This document shows, one piece after another, positions 1-12,956 of a stretch of 64,000 bases of DNA (position 1 is the first letter of the stretch; each line of letters starts with the position of its first letter). A model generated the notes under the pieces. It ran no database searches. It was not told the DNA's origin and saw nothing but the letters and a program-made list of their open reading frames with translations. Location: positions 145,471,725 through 145,535,724 of the forward strand of contig CM037588.1 of assembly GCA_021018995.1 (NCBI GenBank). The letters run 5' to 3'. Origin of the DNA: Chloranthus sessilifolius (taxonomy: Eukaryota > Streptophyta > Magnoliopsida > Chloranthales > Chloranthaceae). Position numbers and translations under genes: made by a program.

Positions 1-1532
1 CCTGAAATAATTAGAGCTTCACAAATATGTCAGGTTGCTCTCATCGAATGACTAAATGTAGGTTTAAATGGGTGAAATATGATCATATTTCACCACTCAT
101 CAATGAGGTCTTACCACACAAAGTCGACTGAACGCTCACATCCTGATATGAAACGATACAGTGCCTATCGCCTGCATGAGCACACACACCCATAATTGTT
201 CAAAAATTGTCTCAACTAGAACATTCCTAAACATATATCTATATCTAGATAGTTCGCAGCTATCTCTCGGCAAATCCCCATCTAGTATCCTCATCAAGAT
301 TCAACATCTTCTAAACTAGGGTTATCTGGTCTTCTCACCTTAAAAATTTTCGCTCTAAAAAATGCACTAAACATCACTTCATACACACTCATTCCCCTCT
401 TAGTCCATACATCGACCCAAGTCACATTGATACAATCACACACATATCGACACGAAAATACACCCACAATCAACACACACACATCCATAGTCTAATCAAC
501 TACTTCCACCATTAGCTTATCCACACAACCACCTGCACGAAAGATGTAGCTCTTCCTCCACACATTCACAACCTGCCCGTAAATCGATTCCAAATCCACC
601 GAAAAAGGTATATAAGGCATCCCATGTACAAAGTGTTCCATATTACACACCCATAAAACAATTGGAATACAAAAGGACTTCATATCAAATGCAATAATGG
701 TCAAATGGGACCAGTTGGCCCACAATGGTACCGGCATAAAAATTCCCATCTCTTCACGTCGGTAATCCACCCGTCAAAAGCTACTTAAATGAGAACGAAA
801 ATCCCCGATGTGACAATTATTCATTATAGTAATCATTTGTTAAACTCAAATTACACATAGCGAACGCTGCGATGAATTGAGATTTATACACATCGTCAAA
901 GCCTCAGAATTTAATGGAGATTGACTACAACACATTGACTGAAGATCAACCACACACTGGTAAAAATCTCTCTGCTGAGCTTTACACTAAGGATGTTCAT
1001 CTCTCACTAACTAGACTGGTGCTCACTCAAGAGTTGAAGAGATTGATCAGTCATCTCACGCACAGGTAACTATGAAACACCACCTGCACAACTCAACGAA
1101 GTACCTCCATAACGAGTTGGTACGGACATAGCCATAAGAAAGATATATTGACCCTGAGGTGAGAACCATTAATCGAACTTATTTGAAACTTACTACAATG
1201 ATCTTGAAATTCCAACACTTATGCCTTAAATCACTCCTACACAATCAATAGGTCGGACATACATGTGAGGTTAAGATTAATCGTCTCTTCAAATGCACAA
1301 ACCTCAACACAACCCATATAATAACTAAGTCTAAATGTCATCCCTATTTGTCCACAGTCATCAATTATGGTTAAGGTGTGAGCTACACAATCCATAACGA
1401 CTATGTCTGAGTTTGTTCTCCCGTTATATCCTTAATTGAATCGTCCATATTTTATGTCAACTACCGACATTATTATTTTAAAATTTCCCAAATCTCTTAG
1501 GATTTTCGCATAAAAAATGTAGTGATTAACAA
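1..1532. other. Left flank of the array; unassigned, no clear gene
   Basis: This stretch was joined to the sequence after 20383 before the array inserted, because the 5 bp AACAA at 1528-1532 is repeated at 20384-20388. It may therefore be a degraded inner part of the minus-strand Tekay-like element Z. The longest open frame is on the minus strand at 492-770 (92 codons). It has no motif I recognise and no similarity I can name. No zinc knuckle, RT or integrase motif was found here. Confidence 0.4.
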
Positions 1533-3264
1533 TGATGAGTACTGAAAAATGAGGATATTTCACCCCTAAATACCTATATTTAGCTGTCCGATGAAGGCTA
1601 TCTGATAAGATTTATTAGATTTGAAGTGTTTCAGGTAAATATGAGCCAAGTATAGAAAACAGTGCAAGAATTCTGAATATAATGCAAAAACACTGCAATT
1701 TCGGGTAATCAAGAACTTGGTACGACTTGCGGCTAAATTTGGACCTTCAAGACGGTCGAATTACGAAATTGTCAAAACATGAAAGTTGTAGATCTTTTCG
1801 TCAGCTTTCCAACGGCGTAAGAATCGTCTCAATCCGAGTTCGGGATAGAAAGTTATGGCCAAAATACCGAAGCAGTGTCTGAACCAAGAAGAAGTGCTGA
1901 ATTTCACGGATTTCTGGGGTCGATTAATCGAGCCAGAGTTTAAGTTTGACACGAAATTGACACAGAAAACCTATTTTTTGGGACTTTTTAGGCGGTCGAC
2001 GGGTCTATTTAAAGGGACTCAAACACTTCAGAAAAGGGGAATTAGTTAGAGGTAGTAAATTAGAGATTAGAATTAGAGTTTTTTAGAGAGTTTTAGTTTT
2101 TAGTGTTCTTAATTTTTAGCCATTATTTTTCATAGTTAGACCTAGAAATAGGGAAGTTTTATTATTTCTTTTTAAGAGCTTTGTTCCCTTTAATTTTTCA
2201 GTACTCATTCCTTCAGTTTATAAATTTTGTTCAAAGTTTATTCCTGCATTAATTTTCTGAAGATCATTGGATCAACGTAATTTATTTTGAAGCTTGAGGT
2301 AATTTTAATTAATGTTATTTTCCCGTCTTTATTTATTTATGTCAATTCTTTACAATATGTGTGGCTAAATTTATAGAGATGGGGATCTAATGATTCCCAT
2401 CCGAGGGATGTGCTTTTAATAATATAAATTAGGGATTAAAATATGAGATTTTAATTTATGGTTATTGTGTTATCATGAATGGATGAAATTCCCATCACTA
2501 CAAGGGATCGCGATGTAGCCATGCCCGGATCTCGATCCGTGACGGTAATTTTATCCTATCATTGTTATGGTCTTTGTGTTTTCGCCAGTGTGGATTTAAT
2601 TATGATTATGTTACGGGATCGAGTGTGCCGAGAGCCATGCCACGGATCTTGGTTCTCAGTAATGGTAATTTTATCTTAAATATCCCTAATCTGAATAAAG
2701 TGTGCCGAGCCATGCCCTTGATTTGATTTGTAAGTGGTATTCTTGTTGAATTTTCTCCCACTTTAGGGATGATTTTTATTTGAACCTGAGATCATGTGTG
2801 TCTAGCCGTACCCTTGATCCCAGATCTATATATGAAAATTATCTAAGTCCTGATTTGCAGGGATGCAACATGGAACCTATTAGGGTGTTGACCATAGATC
2901 TTCCATAAAGAGATTTTGTTACTCATATTTCATCACATAATTTAACCCCTAGATTTATATTATGGGAAGAACGGACCAAAGATGGGAGGATTTAGTATCT
3001 TCATCTTTATCATTATCATTATTTTTTATTTGTGAATAATCAATTACGTTTTATTTTTGGTAGTCATTAATCACCATCCTATCAACCATTCAAATCATAA
3101 AATTAGTAGAATACTATTAGATTTTCGTAGATTTTTAGAATTTGTTGGTCTCTTTTAGATATTTCAAAATTAGTCCTCGTGGGAACGATCTCGTACTCTG
3201 CACCCACTATATACAAACCGATTCGTGCACTTGCGAGTAAAACATACATTAAAAAATCACATCA
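1533..3264 (+). repeat. LTR 1 of the Athila-like array (1732 bp)
   Basis: It begins TGATGAGTACTG and ends AAATCACATCA, giving short terminal inverted repeats TGATG/CATCA. The AACAA target repeat lies directly to its left. One palindrome TCGATTAATCGA lies at 1920-1931. LTR 1 shares diagnostic bases with LTR 4 (for example around 1660-1680), as expected if these two are the outer LTRs of the original insertion. Confidence 0.92.
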
Positions 3265-3270
3265 AGTTTT

Positions 3271-3289
3271 TGGCGCCGTTGCCGGGGAT
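3271..3289 (+). promoter_or_regulatory. Primer binding site, tRNA-Asp type (unit 1)
   Basis: TGGCGCCGTTGCCGGGGAT lies 6 nt after the LTR end. It is complementary to the 3' end of plant tRNA-Asp, which ends CCCCGGCAACGGCGCCA. This primer is typical of Athila-type elements. The following 190 bases are dominated by two A homopolymers (about 3369-3407 and 3440-3478). Confidence 0.92.
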
Positions 3290-3365
3290 TAAATTTAGAA
3301 AATCTGAATTTTTGGTAGGCAATAAATTTTAGGAATTTTCGAGGATTAAAATAGTATTTCTGCTT

Positions 3366-3411
<46 letters not shown>

Positions 3412-3432
3412 GAAATTTCAAATTTAAAAATT

Positions 3433-3482
<50 letters not shown>

Positions 3483-3492
3483 TTGAGAAGTC

Positions 3493-4470
3493 ATGTCAAT
3501 GCATGGATTCAATCTAGAATCATGTGCTATTTGTGGAAATACGATGCACATTTCACCTATGTGTCCCTTGAATAACTCAAATTATTACCCTGAACAAGTC
3601 CAACCAAATCCGGTTTGGAACACTCATGTTGGCGAGTCAATCTAATGACATGTGGGGTTTTAATCAACCTCTAATGTGTGATATGATGCCGTACAATGAT
3701 CAAAATTCTTATCCCAACAAATTTTCTTATGAGTTTTCACAGCAAACTCAATACTTTCAAGACACAAACTCATATGAACCAAATTCAAAATTCTTACTCC
3801 TTAGAATATTTAAAAGGTTTGGTGCACACCAATACTCAAAGAATTTCTAGGATACAATCTCAAGTTAGTCAGATGATCGAGTACTTACAAAGGAAAGTTG
3901 AAATAGAGGAGTCCCTCATTGTTACCGATCAGAATAAAGAACATCTTCAAGAGGACTCATCTGATTTTGTACAAAACTATGAGGATGACCAATTGGTCAC
4001 TATGCTTGAGAATGGCATAACGGCGTTGAGGTAGTGAGGAGAAGAGGAAATGGAATGGAGCGATACTTATGTCGAGAGGAGGAATTGAGAATCAAATTGA
4101 GATGAGAAAGAAAATGTCACCCTTACAACACCTGATAAGGGAAACATAACCTTTTTCGATGAGTGTGAATTCGGTTTAGGGAAGAAAGAGGAATTTCAAA
4201 TCTGTTGCCCATTCGTTGAATACATAGATAATCAACAGAATGCCGAAAAAAGATTCATGGGTTTGAATCTGAAGTGTGATTTTGGGAATGTCAAGTACAG
4301 GGTAGAAATGGATCATAATGGTGGCACTTGGGCACCCAATGAGGGTGTAACTAAGTCCTTAAAAAGTGAAATACCGAGACGATTAAATAAATCGTTGATC
4401 ATGCTTAGAAAATTTTCATGAAGATTTGGGATCTGGTGGACTTTAATGAATTTACACCTTGTAGATTAAT
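3493..4470 (+). pseudogene. Gag-like ORF A, unit 1 (frameshifted)
   Basis: The ATG at 3493 corresponds to the start of the longest version, at 14923. An N-terminal zinc knuckle CAICGNTMHISPMC (C-x2-C-x4-H-x4-C) is encoded within the first 25 codons. Homology continues into two overlapping frames (3626-3850 and 3696-4034) and on to about 4470, so the reading frame is broken several times. No capsid or protease domain is recognisable. Gag remnant is the best reading, but the putative RNA-binding role is inferred from the knuckle alone. Some breaks may be sequencing artefacts (see the CHG finding). Confidence 0.6.
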
Positions 4471-4530
4471 TTCGTTTTTTTTAAAATAAAAAAAAAATAA
4501 AAAAAATAAAAAATTTTTTGTTTTTCTTCC

Positions 4531-4608
4531 TCGATTAATCGACAGTGTATGTCGATTAATCGACCCTCCCCCTCGATTAATCGACTCCTTGTAGTCGATT
4601 GATCGACA
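4531..4608 (+). repeat. TCGATTAATCGA palindrome cluster, unit 1
   Basis: Three copies of TCGATTAATCGA and one variant TCGATTGATCGA lie within 78 bp, between ORF A and ORF B. The same cluster is present in units 2 and 3. The motif also occurs in the unrelated Tekay LTRs of this window. Confidence 0.9.
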
Positions 4609-4812
4609 GTCATAATGACTGTTTTCTTTTTCAATGCAGTCTGCATTTGTGGTTAATCTCTTTTTGTTGTTAAAAAAAAAAAAAAAAAATCGATCGCCAC
4701 ACTTTTCATTGTTTCTTTTCTAGGACACCTCTTTCCACTCCTACTCCAACTCTATATTTTTTCCTTTATATTCACCTTTAGGCTCACTTTTCATTAATGC
4801 ATGAATCTTTTT

Positions 4813-5192
4813 ATGGTCACGATTATATCTCACGAGCCCGATTATCAAAGATGGAGGAGCGCTAAAAAGCGGAGCGCCGCTCTCATCAGACGGTCCTTTT
4901 GTGCCAAATAATGTTGAAATCATCGACCTCGATCCATTGGTCGTTCTCATCGGGAGAACCATCTCGTAAAAGGTAAATCGCTCCAAATCTCCTACACTGT
5001 GCATCAATATATCAGATAATTGATGTGATGCCGTCACCGCCTCCCCCCTTCATCTCCTACTTTGCCTCCTCACCTCCATCCATACAATCATGTCTCATCA
5101 ATTTCCCTTGATCTTTGGGAGAAGTTGTTCTCGTGCCTAAGGTTATCAATTTAAGTGAGCCGAGGTGGGTCCGGCCGCCTACCAATGATTAA
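4813..5192 (+). pseudogene. ORF B, unit 1 (broken copy of the unit 2 ORF)
   Basis: This aligns with the intact 134-codon ORF at 10522-10926 but has several small indels, for example around 4860-4890 and 5040-5180. Function is not recognised. Confidence 0.55.
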
Positions 5193-5390
5193 CAGAGTTG
5201 GATTCATGTGTAGTTTAGGATTTTTGTTTTAGGATTTATTAGTTTTTTTTTCTTTCCTTTTTGTTTTGTTTTGTTTAGTTTAGGTTGTTTTTTTTTAATT
5301 CTCTCAATAGTGTAACCATATCCCCTTCAATATATTTTTTGTAATGTTCCAATTTGATACTCTCTTGTGTTGAGGTACTTTTTTCATACA

Positions 5391-5454
5391 GGTTTGGGGG
5401 TGCGCTACTTCTTTCAGTCAATGAGGACATTGTCATCTTTAGGTTTGGGGGTAT
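5391..5454 (+). promoter_or_regulatory. Two internal polypurine-tract-like sites, unit 1
   Basis: GGTTTGGGGGT at 5391-5401 and AGGTTTGGGGGTATG at 5441-5455 match the true polypurine tract in front of the next LTR (7201-7211). Units 2 and 3 have the same pair near 11143-11210 and 16826-16885. They could prime additional plus-strand DNA starts; this is inference. Confidence 0.5.
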
Positions 5455-5459
5455 GGTTA

Positions 5460-7200
5460 ATTATTTTACGTCATTTATATGTTTTATCTGAAAAAAAAAA
5501 AAAAAAAAAATTATTTTTGAAGTCATCATGCACATTATTTTACGATTGTTTTCAAACTTTAGTTGATGATGCATGTGAATTTAATTTTGAGAATACTAGT
5601 GCCATATTTTGATTACTTGTATCTAAGATGATGAAGCTTAATGTGATATGTTGTGGATAATTTTGATATTCATGCCTAGAATTTTTACACTTATACCAAG
5701 CTAAGACTTAGAAATCGATGAACTGTTTTGAATGTTGAATCTTAGGATCTCAGTGGAGACTAAACCCAGTGAGCTTAAGAGCTAATTTCCCGTCATTGAT
5801 GAGTGAATATATAAACTCGAGTTTTCTTTTGAATACGACTTATTTTGCATAATCTCATACACTTCATTTTGACTTGTGACTTTGCATGAAATCAAATTTA
5901 TATCATTATGTTAGAATGTACTGTATATTTACTCAAGACAAATAGGCAAAGTTACTATCTTTTAAGGATATGATTGAAGGCCATCTTTGGCTCGTTTGTG
6001 CTTAAAATGCCCCACCTCAAATAAATTTATCTTTCTAGTACCCCTTTGAGCCTATTGAAAAATTTACCTTTATATATTCTTTGATAAGCCACGTTAACCT
6101 TTAACCCTTCACCATTTCTGAAAATTCAGCTTTACCCTTCTTGGTGGGGGGGGATGAGTGAACGAAAAGAGAGTAAGTGGAGAGATATTGAGTTGTGGTG
6201 TTTACTGAGAGTGTATGGCAAAAATAAAAAGAAAAAGGGGAGAGAAAAAGAAAAAGAAAATTATGAAAAGTAATGAAAAATCTGAGGTGCCTCAAGAAAA
6301 GGAAATTCAAAAAGAAAAAGTGAGTGAGAAAAATAGAAAAAATTGAAAAAAAATAGTGAGAGAGTAGAAAAGAAAAAGAAGAGAAATAGAAAAAATCAAA
6401 AATGTGTTTCTTTTCTAATTTCTCAGAAATTTTGAATCCCAACTTCCAATTCTTTCTTACCCTTTCCTGAGCCCCATTACAACCCTAAAAAGACCTTCAT
6501 GATCTGATCTTGCATTAGTAACTGCCTTGTGGAGAGTAAATATGTGATACTTATGACACTTGATATGACATGCTTAGGATATACAAGTATCTTCTTATGA
6601 GATTTATTTTTGTTCATTGATTGCATCGTGTTTCATTTATCATGTGAGACCTTTTTATTTGCTTTGTATTGACCTCTCACATATGTGTGAAAATTTATCC
6701 ACTATCGATGTCTTTATATTTTGAGAGTATACCTAAAGTGAGGATTGAGTCAAAACAACAGATCCAACGGTTTTCCGTTTGAACTAGTTCTGAGATGAAT
6801 GAATTTTGGTTTGGTTATGCACACACTTCACGTTTAGGCATGAATGGATGAGCTATCTAACGATTTGAGCATTAGACTAATTTGAATGGATATTAGTATG
6901 ATTAGTATAACATTGTTATTTAAAATTGAGGATTCGCATGTTGAATTGATTAATGATTTTTGTTTTTGAATGGTATATATGTTATCAAAATCATGTTTTG
7001 AAAACTCAATTTTATCGATGATTTCAAAAATGTATTGAAGTTTGTGGGTAACTTCACTGTAAACCCTCAGAGACACAACTCCTCCACTAGGATCACCTAG
7101 GGTTTAAAGGCTTGTTGCACATGCTAAGTGCAATCGTGTTCCTACGAAAGTGGCATTTATTTTCTTTAGTTTGCTTTGCTCGAGGACTAGCAAAGTGTAG
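5460..7200 (+). other. Non-coding 3' part of the internal region, unit 1
   Basis: No gene was recognised. The segment is almost the same in all three units (about 11220-12950 and 16900-18640), better conserved than the gag-like part. It holds an A/G-rich stretch at about 6225-6400. Open frames on the minus strand across that stretch are low-complexity readings and not genes. Confidence 0.6.
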
Positions 7201-7211
7201 GTTTGGGGGTA
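7201..7211 (+). promoter_or_regulatory. Polypurine tract before LTR 2
   Basis: GTTTGGGGGTA lies directly before LTR 2, which starts TGATGAG at 7212. In Ty3/gypsy elements such a tract primes plus-strand synthesis. The same tract precedes LTR 4 (18636-18647), but the copy before LTR 3 is shortened to GTGTAGGTA. Confidence 0.85.
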
Positions 7212-8934
7212 TGATGAGTACTGAAAAATGAGGATATTTCACCCCTAAATACCTATATTTAGCTGTCCGATGAAGGCTATCTGATAAGATTTATTAGATT
7301 TGAAGTGTTTCAGGTAAATATGAGCCAAGTATAGAAAACAAGGTAAGAATTACGAATATAATGCAAAAACACTGCAATTTCGGGTAATCAAGAACTTGGT
7401 ACGACTTGCGGCTAAATTTGGACCTTCAAGACGGTCGAATTACGAAATTGTCAAAACATGAAAGTTGTAGATCTTTTCGTCAGCTTTCCAACGGCGTAAG
7501 AATCGTCTCAATCCGAGTTCGGGATAGAAAGTTATGGCCAAAATACCGAAGCAGTGTCTGAACCAAGAAGAAGTGCTGAATTTCACGGATTTCTGGGGTC
7601 GATTAATCGAGCCAGAGTTTAAGTTTGACACGAAATTGACACAGAAAACCTATTTTTTGGGACTTTTTAGGCGGTCGACGGGTCTATTTAAAGGGACTCA
7701 AACACTTCAGAAAAGGGGAATTAGTTAGAGGTAGTAAATTAGAGATTAGAATTAGAGTTTTTTAGAGAGTTTTAGTTTTTAGTGTTCTTAATTTTTAGCC
7801 ATTATTTTTCATAGTTAGACCTAGAAATAGGGAAGTTTTATTATTTCTTTTTAAGAGCTTTGTTCCCTTTAATTTTTCAGTACTCATTCCTTCAGTTTAT
7901 AAATTTTGTTCAAAGTTTATTCCTGCATTAATTTTCTGAAGATCATCTGTGTGGATCAACGTAATTTATTTTGAAGCTTGAGGTAATTTTAATTAATGTT
8001 ATTTTCCCGTCTTTATTTATTTATGTCAATTCTTTACAATATGTGTGGCTAAATTTATAGAGATGGGGATCTAATGATTCCCATCCGAGGGATGTGCTTT
8101 TAATAATATAAATTAGGGATTAAAATATGAGATTTTAATTTATGGTTATTGTGCTATCATGAATGGATGAAATTCCCATCACTAACCGGGATCCCGAGCC
8201 ATGCCCGGGATCTCAGATCTGTGACGGTAATTTTATCCTATCATTGTTATGGTCTTTGTGTTTTCGTTGTGTGGATTTAATTATGATTATGTTCTGGGAT
8301 CGAGTGTGCCGAGCCATGCCCTGGATCTTGGTTCTGTAATGGTAATTTTATCTTAAATATCCCTAGAATAAAGTGTGTGAGCCATGCCCTTGATTTCAGA
8401 TTTGTAAGTGGTATTCTTGTTGGAATTTTCTCCCACTTTAGGGATGATTTTTATTTGAACTTTGAGATCATGTGTGTCTAGCTGCACTTTGATCCCGGAT
8501 CTATATATGAAAATTATCTAAGTCTGATTTGCGGGGATGCAACATGGAACCTATTAGGTGTTGACCATAGATCTTCCATAAAGAGATTTTGTTACTCATA
8601 TTTCATCACATAATTTAACCCTAGATTTATATTATGGGAAGAACGGACCAAAGATGGGAGGATTTAGTATCTTCATCTTTATCATTATCATTATTTTTAT
8701 TTGTGAATAATCAATTACGCTTTTATTTTTGGTAGTCATTAATCACCATCCTATCAACCATTCAAATCATAAAATTAGTAGAATACTATTAGATTTTCGA
8801 GATTTTAGAATTTGTTGGTCTCTTTTAGATATTTCAAAATTAGTCCTCGTGGGAACGATCTCGTACTCTGCACCCACTATATACAAACCGATTCGTGCAC
8901 TTGCGAGTAAAACATACATTAAAAAATCACATCA
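7212..8934 (+). repeat. LTR 2 of the Athila-like array (1723 bp)
   Basis: Same TGATG/CATCA ends as LTR 1. It serves as 3' LTR of unit 1 and 5' LTR of unit 2. It carries small differences from LTR 1, mostly short losses near CTG or CAG. Confidence 0.92.
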
Positions 8935-8940
8935 AGTTTT

Positions 8941-8959
8941 TGGCGCCGTTGCCGGGGAT
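8941..8959 (+). promoter_or_regulatory. Primer binding site, tRNA-Asp type (unit 2)
   Basis: Identical to the site at 3271-3289 and placed 6 nt after the LTR end. Confidence 0.92.
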
Positions 8960-9071
8960 TAAATTTAGAAAATCTGAATTTTTGGTAGGCAATAAATTTT
9001 AGGAATTTTCGAGGATTAAAATAGTATTTCTGCTTAATTAAAAAAAAAAAAAAAAAAAAATTCCAAATTCT

Positions 9072-9112
<41 letters not shown>

Positions 9113-9194
9113 ATATAAAATTTCAGAAATTTCAAATTTAAAAATTTTAATTTAAAAAAAAAAAAAAAAAAAAATTTTTTTTTTTTGAGAAGTC

Positions 9195-10160
9195 ATGTCA
9201 ATGCATGGATTCAATCTAGAATCATGTGCTATTTGTGGAAATACGATGCACATTTCACCTATGTGTCCTCGAATAACTCAATTATTACGAACAAGTCCAA
9301 CCAAATCCGGTTTGGAACACTCATATTGGCGAGTCAATCTAATGACATGGGGTTTTAATCAACCTCTAATGTGTGATATGATGCATACAATGATCAAAAT
9401 TCTTATCCCAAATTTTCTTATGAGTTTTCACACAAACTCAATACTTTCAAGACACAAACTCATATGAACCAAAAATTCTTCTTACTCCTTAGAATATTTA
9501 AAGGTTTGGTGCACACCAATCCCCAAAGAACTTCTAGGATACAATCTCAAGTTAGTCAGATGATCGTGTACTTACAAAGGAAAGTTGAAATAGAGGAGTC
9601 CCTCATTGTTACCGATCAGAATAAAGAACATCTTCAAGAGGTCTCATCTGATTTTGTTCAAAAATATGAGGATGACCAATTGGTCACTATGCTTGAGAAT
9701 GGCATAACGCATAGCGTTGAGGTAGTGCAAGTGCGAGAGAAGAGGAAATGGAATGGAGCGATACTTATGTCGAGGAGGAATTGAGAATCAAATTGAGATG
9801 AAAGAGAAAGAAAATGTCACCCTTACAACACGATAAGGAAACATAACCTTTTGATGAGTGTGAATTCGGTTTAGGGAAGAAAGAAAATCAATTTGCCCAT
9901 TCGTTGAATACATAGATAATCAACAGAATGCCGAAAAAAGATTCATGGGTTTGAATCTGAAGTGTGATTTTGGGAATGTCAAGTACAGGGTAGAAATGGA
10001 TCATAATGGTGGCACTTGGGCACCCAATGAGGGTGTAACTAAGTCCTTAAAAAGTGAAATACCGAGACGATTAAATAAATCGTTGATCATGCTTAGAAAA
10101 TTTTTCATGAAGATTTGGGATCCTGGTGGACTCGGAATGAATTTACACCTTGTAGATTAA
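9195..10160 (+). pseudogene. Gag-like ORF A, unit 2 (frameshifted)
   Basis: It starts at the same ATG as unit 3 and encodes the same N-terminal zinc knuckle (C11, C14, H19, C24). It then passes through frames 9195-9467, 9464-9784 and 9945-10160. The last frame, starting MGLNLKCDFGNVKYRVEM, is the best view of the C-terminal part. Several differences from units 1 and 3 are losses at CAG/CTG or CCC runs, so the biological status of the breaks is uncertain. Confidence 0.6.
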
Positions 10161-10228
10161 TTTCGTTTTTTTTAAAATAAAAAAAAAATAAAAAAATAAA
10201 AAAATAAAAAAATTTTTGTTTTTCTTCC

Positions 10229-10306
10229 TCGATTAATCGACAGTGTATGTCGATTAATCGACCCTCCCCCTCGATTAATCGACTCCTTGTAGTCGATTGA
10301 TCGACA
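10229..10306 (+). repeat. TCGATTAATCGA palindrome cluster, unit 2
   Basis: Three perfect copies plus TCGATTGATCGA, matching unit 1. It lies about 220 bp upstream of the intact ORF B. Confidence 0.9.
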
Positions 10307-10359
10307 GTCATAATGACTGTTTTCTTTTTCAATGCAGTCTGCATTTGTGGTTAATCTCT

Positions 10360-10391
<32 letters not shown>

Positions 10392-10521
10392 TCGTACTGC
10401 CACACTTTTCATTGTTTCTTTTCTGCAGGACACCTCTTTCCACTCCTACTCCAACTCTATATTTTTTTCCTTTATATTCACCTTTAGGCTCACTTTTCAT
10501 TAACTGTGCGCAATCTTTCTT

Positions 10522-10926
10522 ATGGCCCGACGATTATATCTCACCAGAGCCCGATTATCAAAGATGGAGGAGACTGCTAAAAAGCGGGAGCGCCGCTCTC
10601 ATCGGACGGTCCCTTTTGTGCCAAATAATGTTGAAATCATCGACCTCGATCCATTGGTCGTTCCTTACTGGGGAGAACCATCTCGTAAAAAGGTAAATCG
10701 CTCCAAATCTCCTACTCTGTGCATCAATACTGATATCGAGATAATTGATGTGATGCCGTCACCGTCTCCCCCAGCTTCATCTCCTACTTTCGCCTCCTCA
10801 CCTCCATCCATACAATCGGCGGTGTCTCATCAATTTCCCCTTGATCTTTGGGAGAAGTTGTTCCCTGTGCCTAAGATTATCAATTTAAGTGACCCGAGGT
10901 GGATGGGTCCGCCTACCAATGATTAA
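10522..10926 (+). CDS. ORF B, intact copy (134 aa), function unknown
   Basis: This is the only uninterrupted copy of the second ORF of the Athila-like unit. The N-terminus is basic (start MARRLYLTRARLSKMEE). A short motif VEIIDLDPLVV at about residues 42-52 is echoed by IEIIDVMPSP near residues 72-81. A proline/serine-rich segment follows, then a C-terminus ending in DPRWMGPPTND. There is no transmembrane segment, so it does not look like an env-type protein, and no enzyme motif was seen. It lies where Athila/Tat elements often carry an extra ORF. Units 1 and 3 have broken copies. The ATG is chosen because it opens the longest frame and is conserved in unit 3. Whether it is translated is unknown. 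Confidence 0.45.
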   Translation: MARRLYLTRARLSKMEETAKKRERRSHRTVPFVPNNVEIIDLDPLVVPYWGEPSRKKVNRSKSPTLCINTDIEIIDVMPSPSPPASSPTFASSPPSIQSAVSHQFPLDLWEKLFPVPKIINLSDPRWMGPPTND

Positions 10927-12956
10927 TGAGTTGGATTCATGTGTAGTTTAGGATTTTTGTTTTAGGATTTATTAGTTTTTTTTCTTTCCTTTTTGTTTTG
11001 TTTTGTTTAGTTTAGGTTGTATTTTTTAATTCCCTCAATAGTGTAACCATATGCCCTTCAATATATTTTTTGTAATGTTCCAATTTGATACAATTATTCT
11101 CTGACTTTTGATCTTTGTGTTGAGGTACTTTTTCATACTGAGTTTGGGGTGCGCTACTTCTTTTCAAATAATGAGGACATTGTCATCTTTAGGTTTGGGG
11201 TATGGTTAATTATTTTACGTCATTTATATGTTTTATCTGAAAAAAAAAAAGAAGTCATCATGCACATTATTTTACGATTGTTTTCAAACTTTAGTTGATG
11301 ATGCATGTGAATTTAATTTTGAGAATACTAGTGCCATATTTTGATTACTTGTATCTAAGATGATGAAGCTTAATGTGATATGTTGTGGATAATTTTGATA
11401 TTCATGCCTAGAATTTTTACACTTATACCAAGCTAAGACTTAGAAATCGATGAACTGTTTTGAATGTTGAATCTTAGGATCTCAGTGGAGACTAAACCCA
11501 GTGAGCTTAAGAGCTAATTTCCCGTCATTGATGAGTGAATATATAAACTCGGAGTTTTCTTTGAATACGACTTATTTTGCATAATCTCATACACTTCATT
11601 TTGACTTGTGACTTTGCATGAAATCAAATTTATATCATTATGTTAGAATGTACTGTATATTTACTCAAGACAAATAGGCAAAGTTACTATCTTTTAAGGA
11701 TATGATTGAAGGCCATCTTTGGCTCGTTTGTGCTTAAAATGCCCCACCTCAAATAAATTTATCTTTCTAGTACCCCTTTGAGCCTATTGAAAAATTTACC
11801 TTTATATATTCTTTGATAAGCCACGTTAACCTTTAACCCTTCACCATTTCTGAAAATTCAGCTTTACCCTTCTTATTTCTGAGAAATTAGGAACGAGGGA
11901 TGAGAGTGAACGAAAAGAGAGTAAGTGGAGAGATATTGAGTTGTGGTGTTTACTGAGAGTGTATGGCAAAAATAAAAAGAAAAAGGGGAGAGAAAAAGAA
12001 AAAGAAAATTATGAAAAGTAATGAAAAATCTGAGGTGCCTCAAGAAAAGAAAATTCAAAAAAAGAAAAAGTGAGTGAGAAAAATAGAAAAAATTGAAAAA
12101 AAATAGTGAGAGAGTAGAAAAGAAAAAGAAGAGAAATAGAAAAAATCAAAAATGTGTTTCTTTTCTAATTTCTCAGAAATTTTGAATCCCAACTTCCAAT
12201 TCTTTCTTACCCTTTCCTGAGCCCCATTACAACCCTAAAAAGACCTTCATGATCTGATCTTGCATTAGTAACTGCCTTGTGGAGAGTAAATATGTGATAC
12301 TTATGACACTTGATATGACATGCTTAGGATATACAAGTATCTTCTTATGAGATTTATTTTTGTTCATTGATTGCATCGTGTTTCATTTATCATGTGAGAC
12401 CTTTTTATTTGCTTTGTATTGACCTCTCACATATGTGTGAAAATTTATCCACTATCGATGTCTTTATATTTTGAGAGTATACCTAAAGTGAGGATTGAGT
12501 CAAAACAACAGATCCAACGGTTTTCCGTTTGAACTAGTTCTGAGATGAATGAATTTTGGTTTGGTTATGCACACACTTCACGTTTAGGCATGAATGGATG
12601 AGCTATCTAACGATTTGAGCATTAGACTAATTTGAATGGATATTAGTATGATTAGTATAACATTGTTATTTAAAATTGAGGATTCGCATGTTGAATTGAT
12701 TAATGATTTTTGTTTTTGAATGGTATATATGTTATCAAAATCATGTTTTGAAAACTCAATTTTATCGATGATTTCAAAAATGTATTGAAGTTTGTGGGTA
12801 ACTTCACTGTAAACCCTCAGGAGACACAACTCCTCCACTAGGATCACCTAGGGGTTTAAAGGCTTGTTGCACATGCTAAGTGCAATCGTGTTCCCTACGA
12901 AAGTGGCATTTATTTTCTTTAGTTTGCTTTGCTCGAGGACTAGCAAAGTGTAGGTA

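Noticed and set aside
492..770. 92-codon minus-strand ORF as a host gene
   Set aside because: No recognisable motif, no exon-intron context and a location next to dead retroelement sequence; kept only as part of the flank.
1761..2049. Repeated 63-64 codon ORFs on both strands in every Athila-like LTR
   Set aside because: They overlap each other on opposite strands, sit within the LTR and have no motif. They are conserved only because the LTR is repeated.
6101..6442. Phenylalanine/leucine-rich ORF that looks like a membrane protein (minus strand, and copies in units 2 and 3)
   Set aside because: It is the reading of an A/G-rich low-complexity tract; length and frame differ between units.
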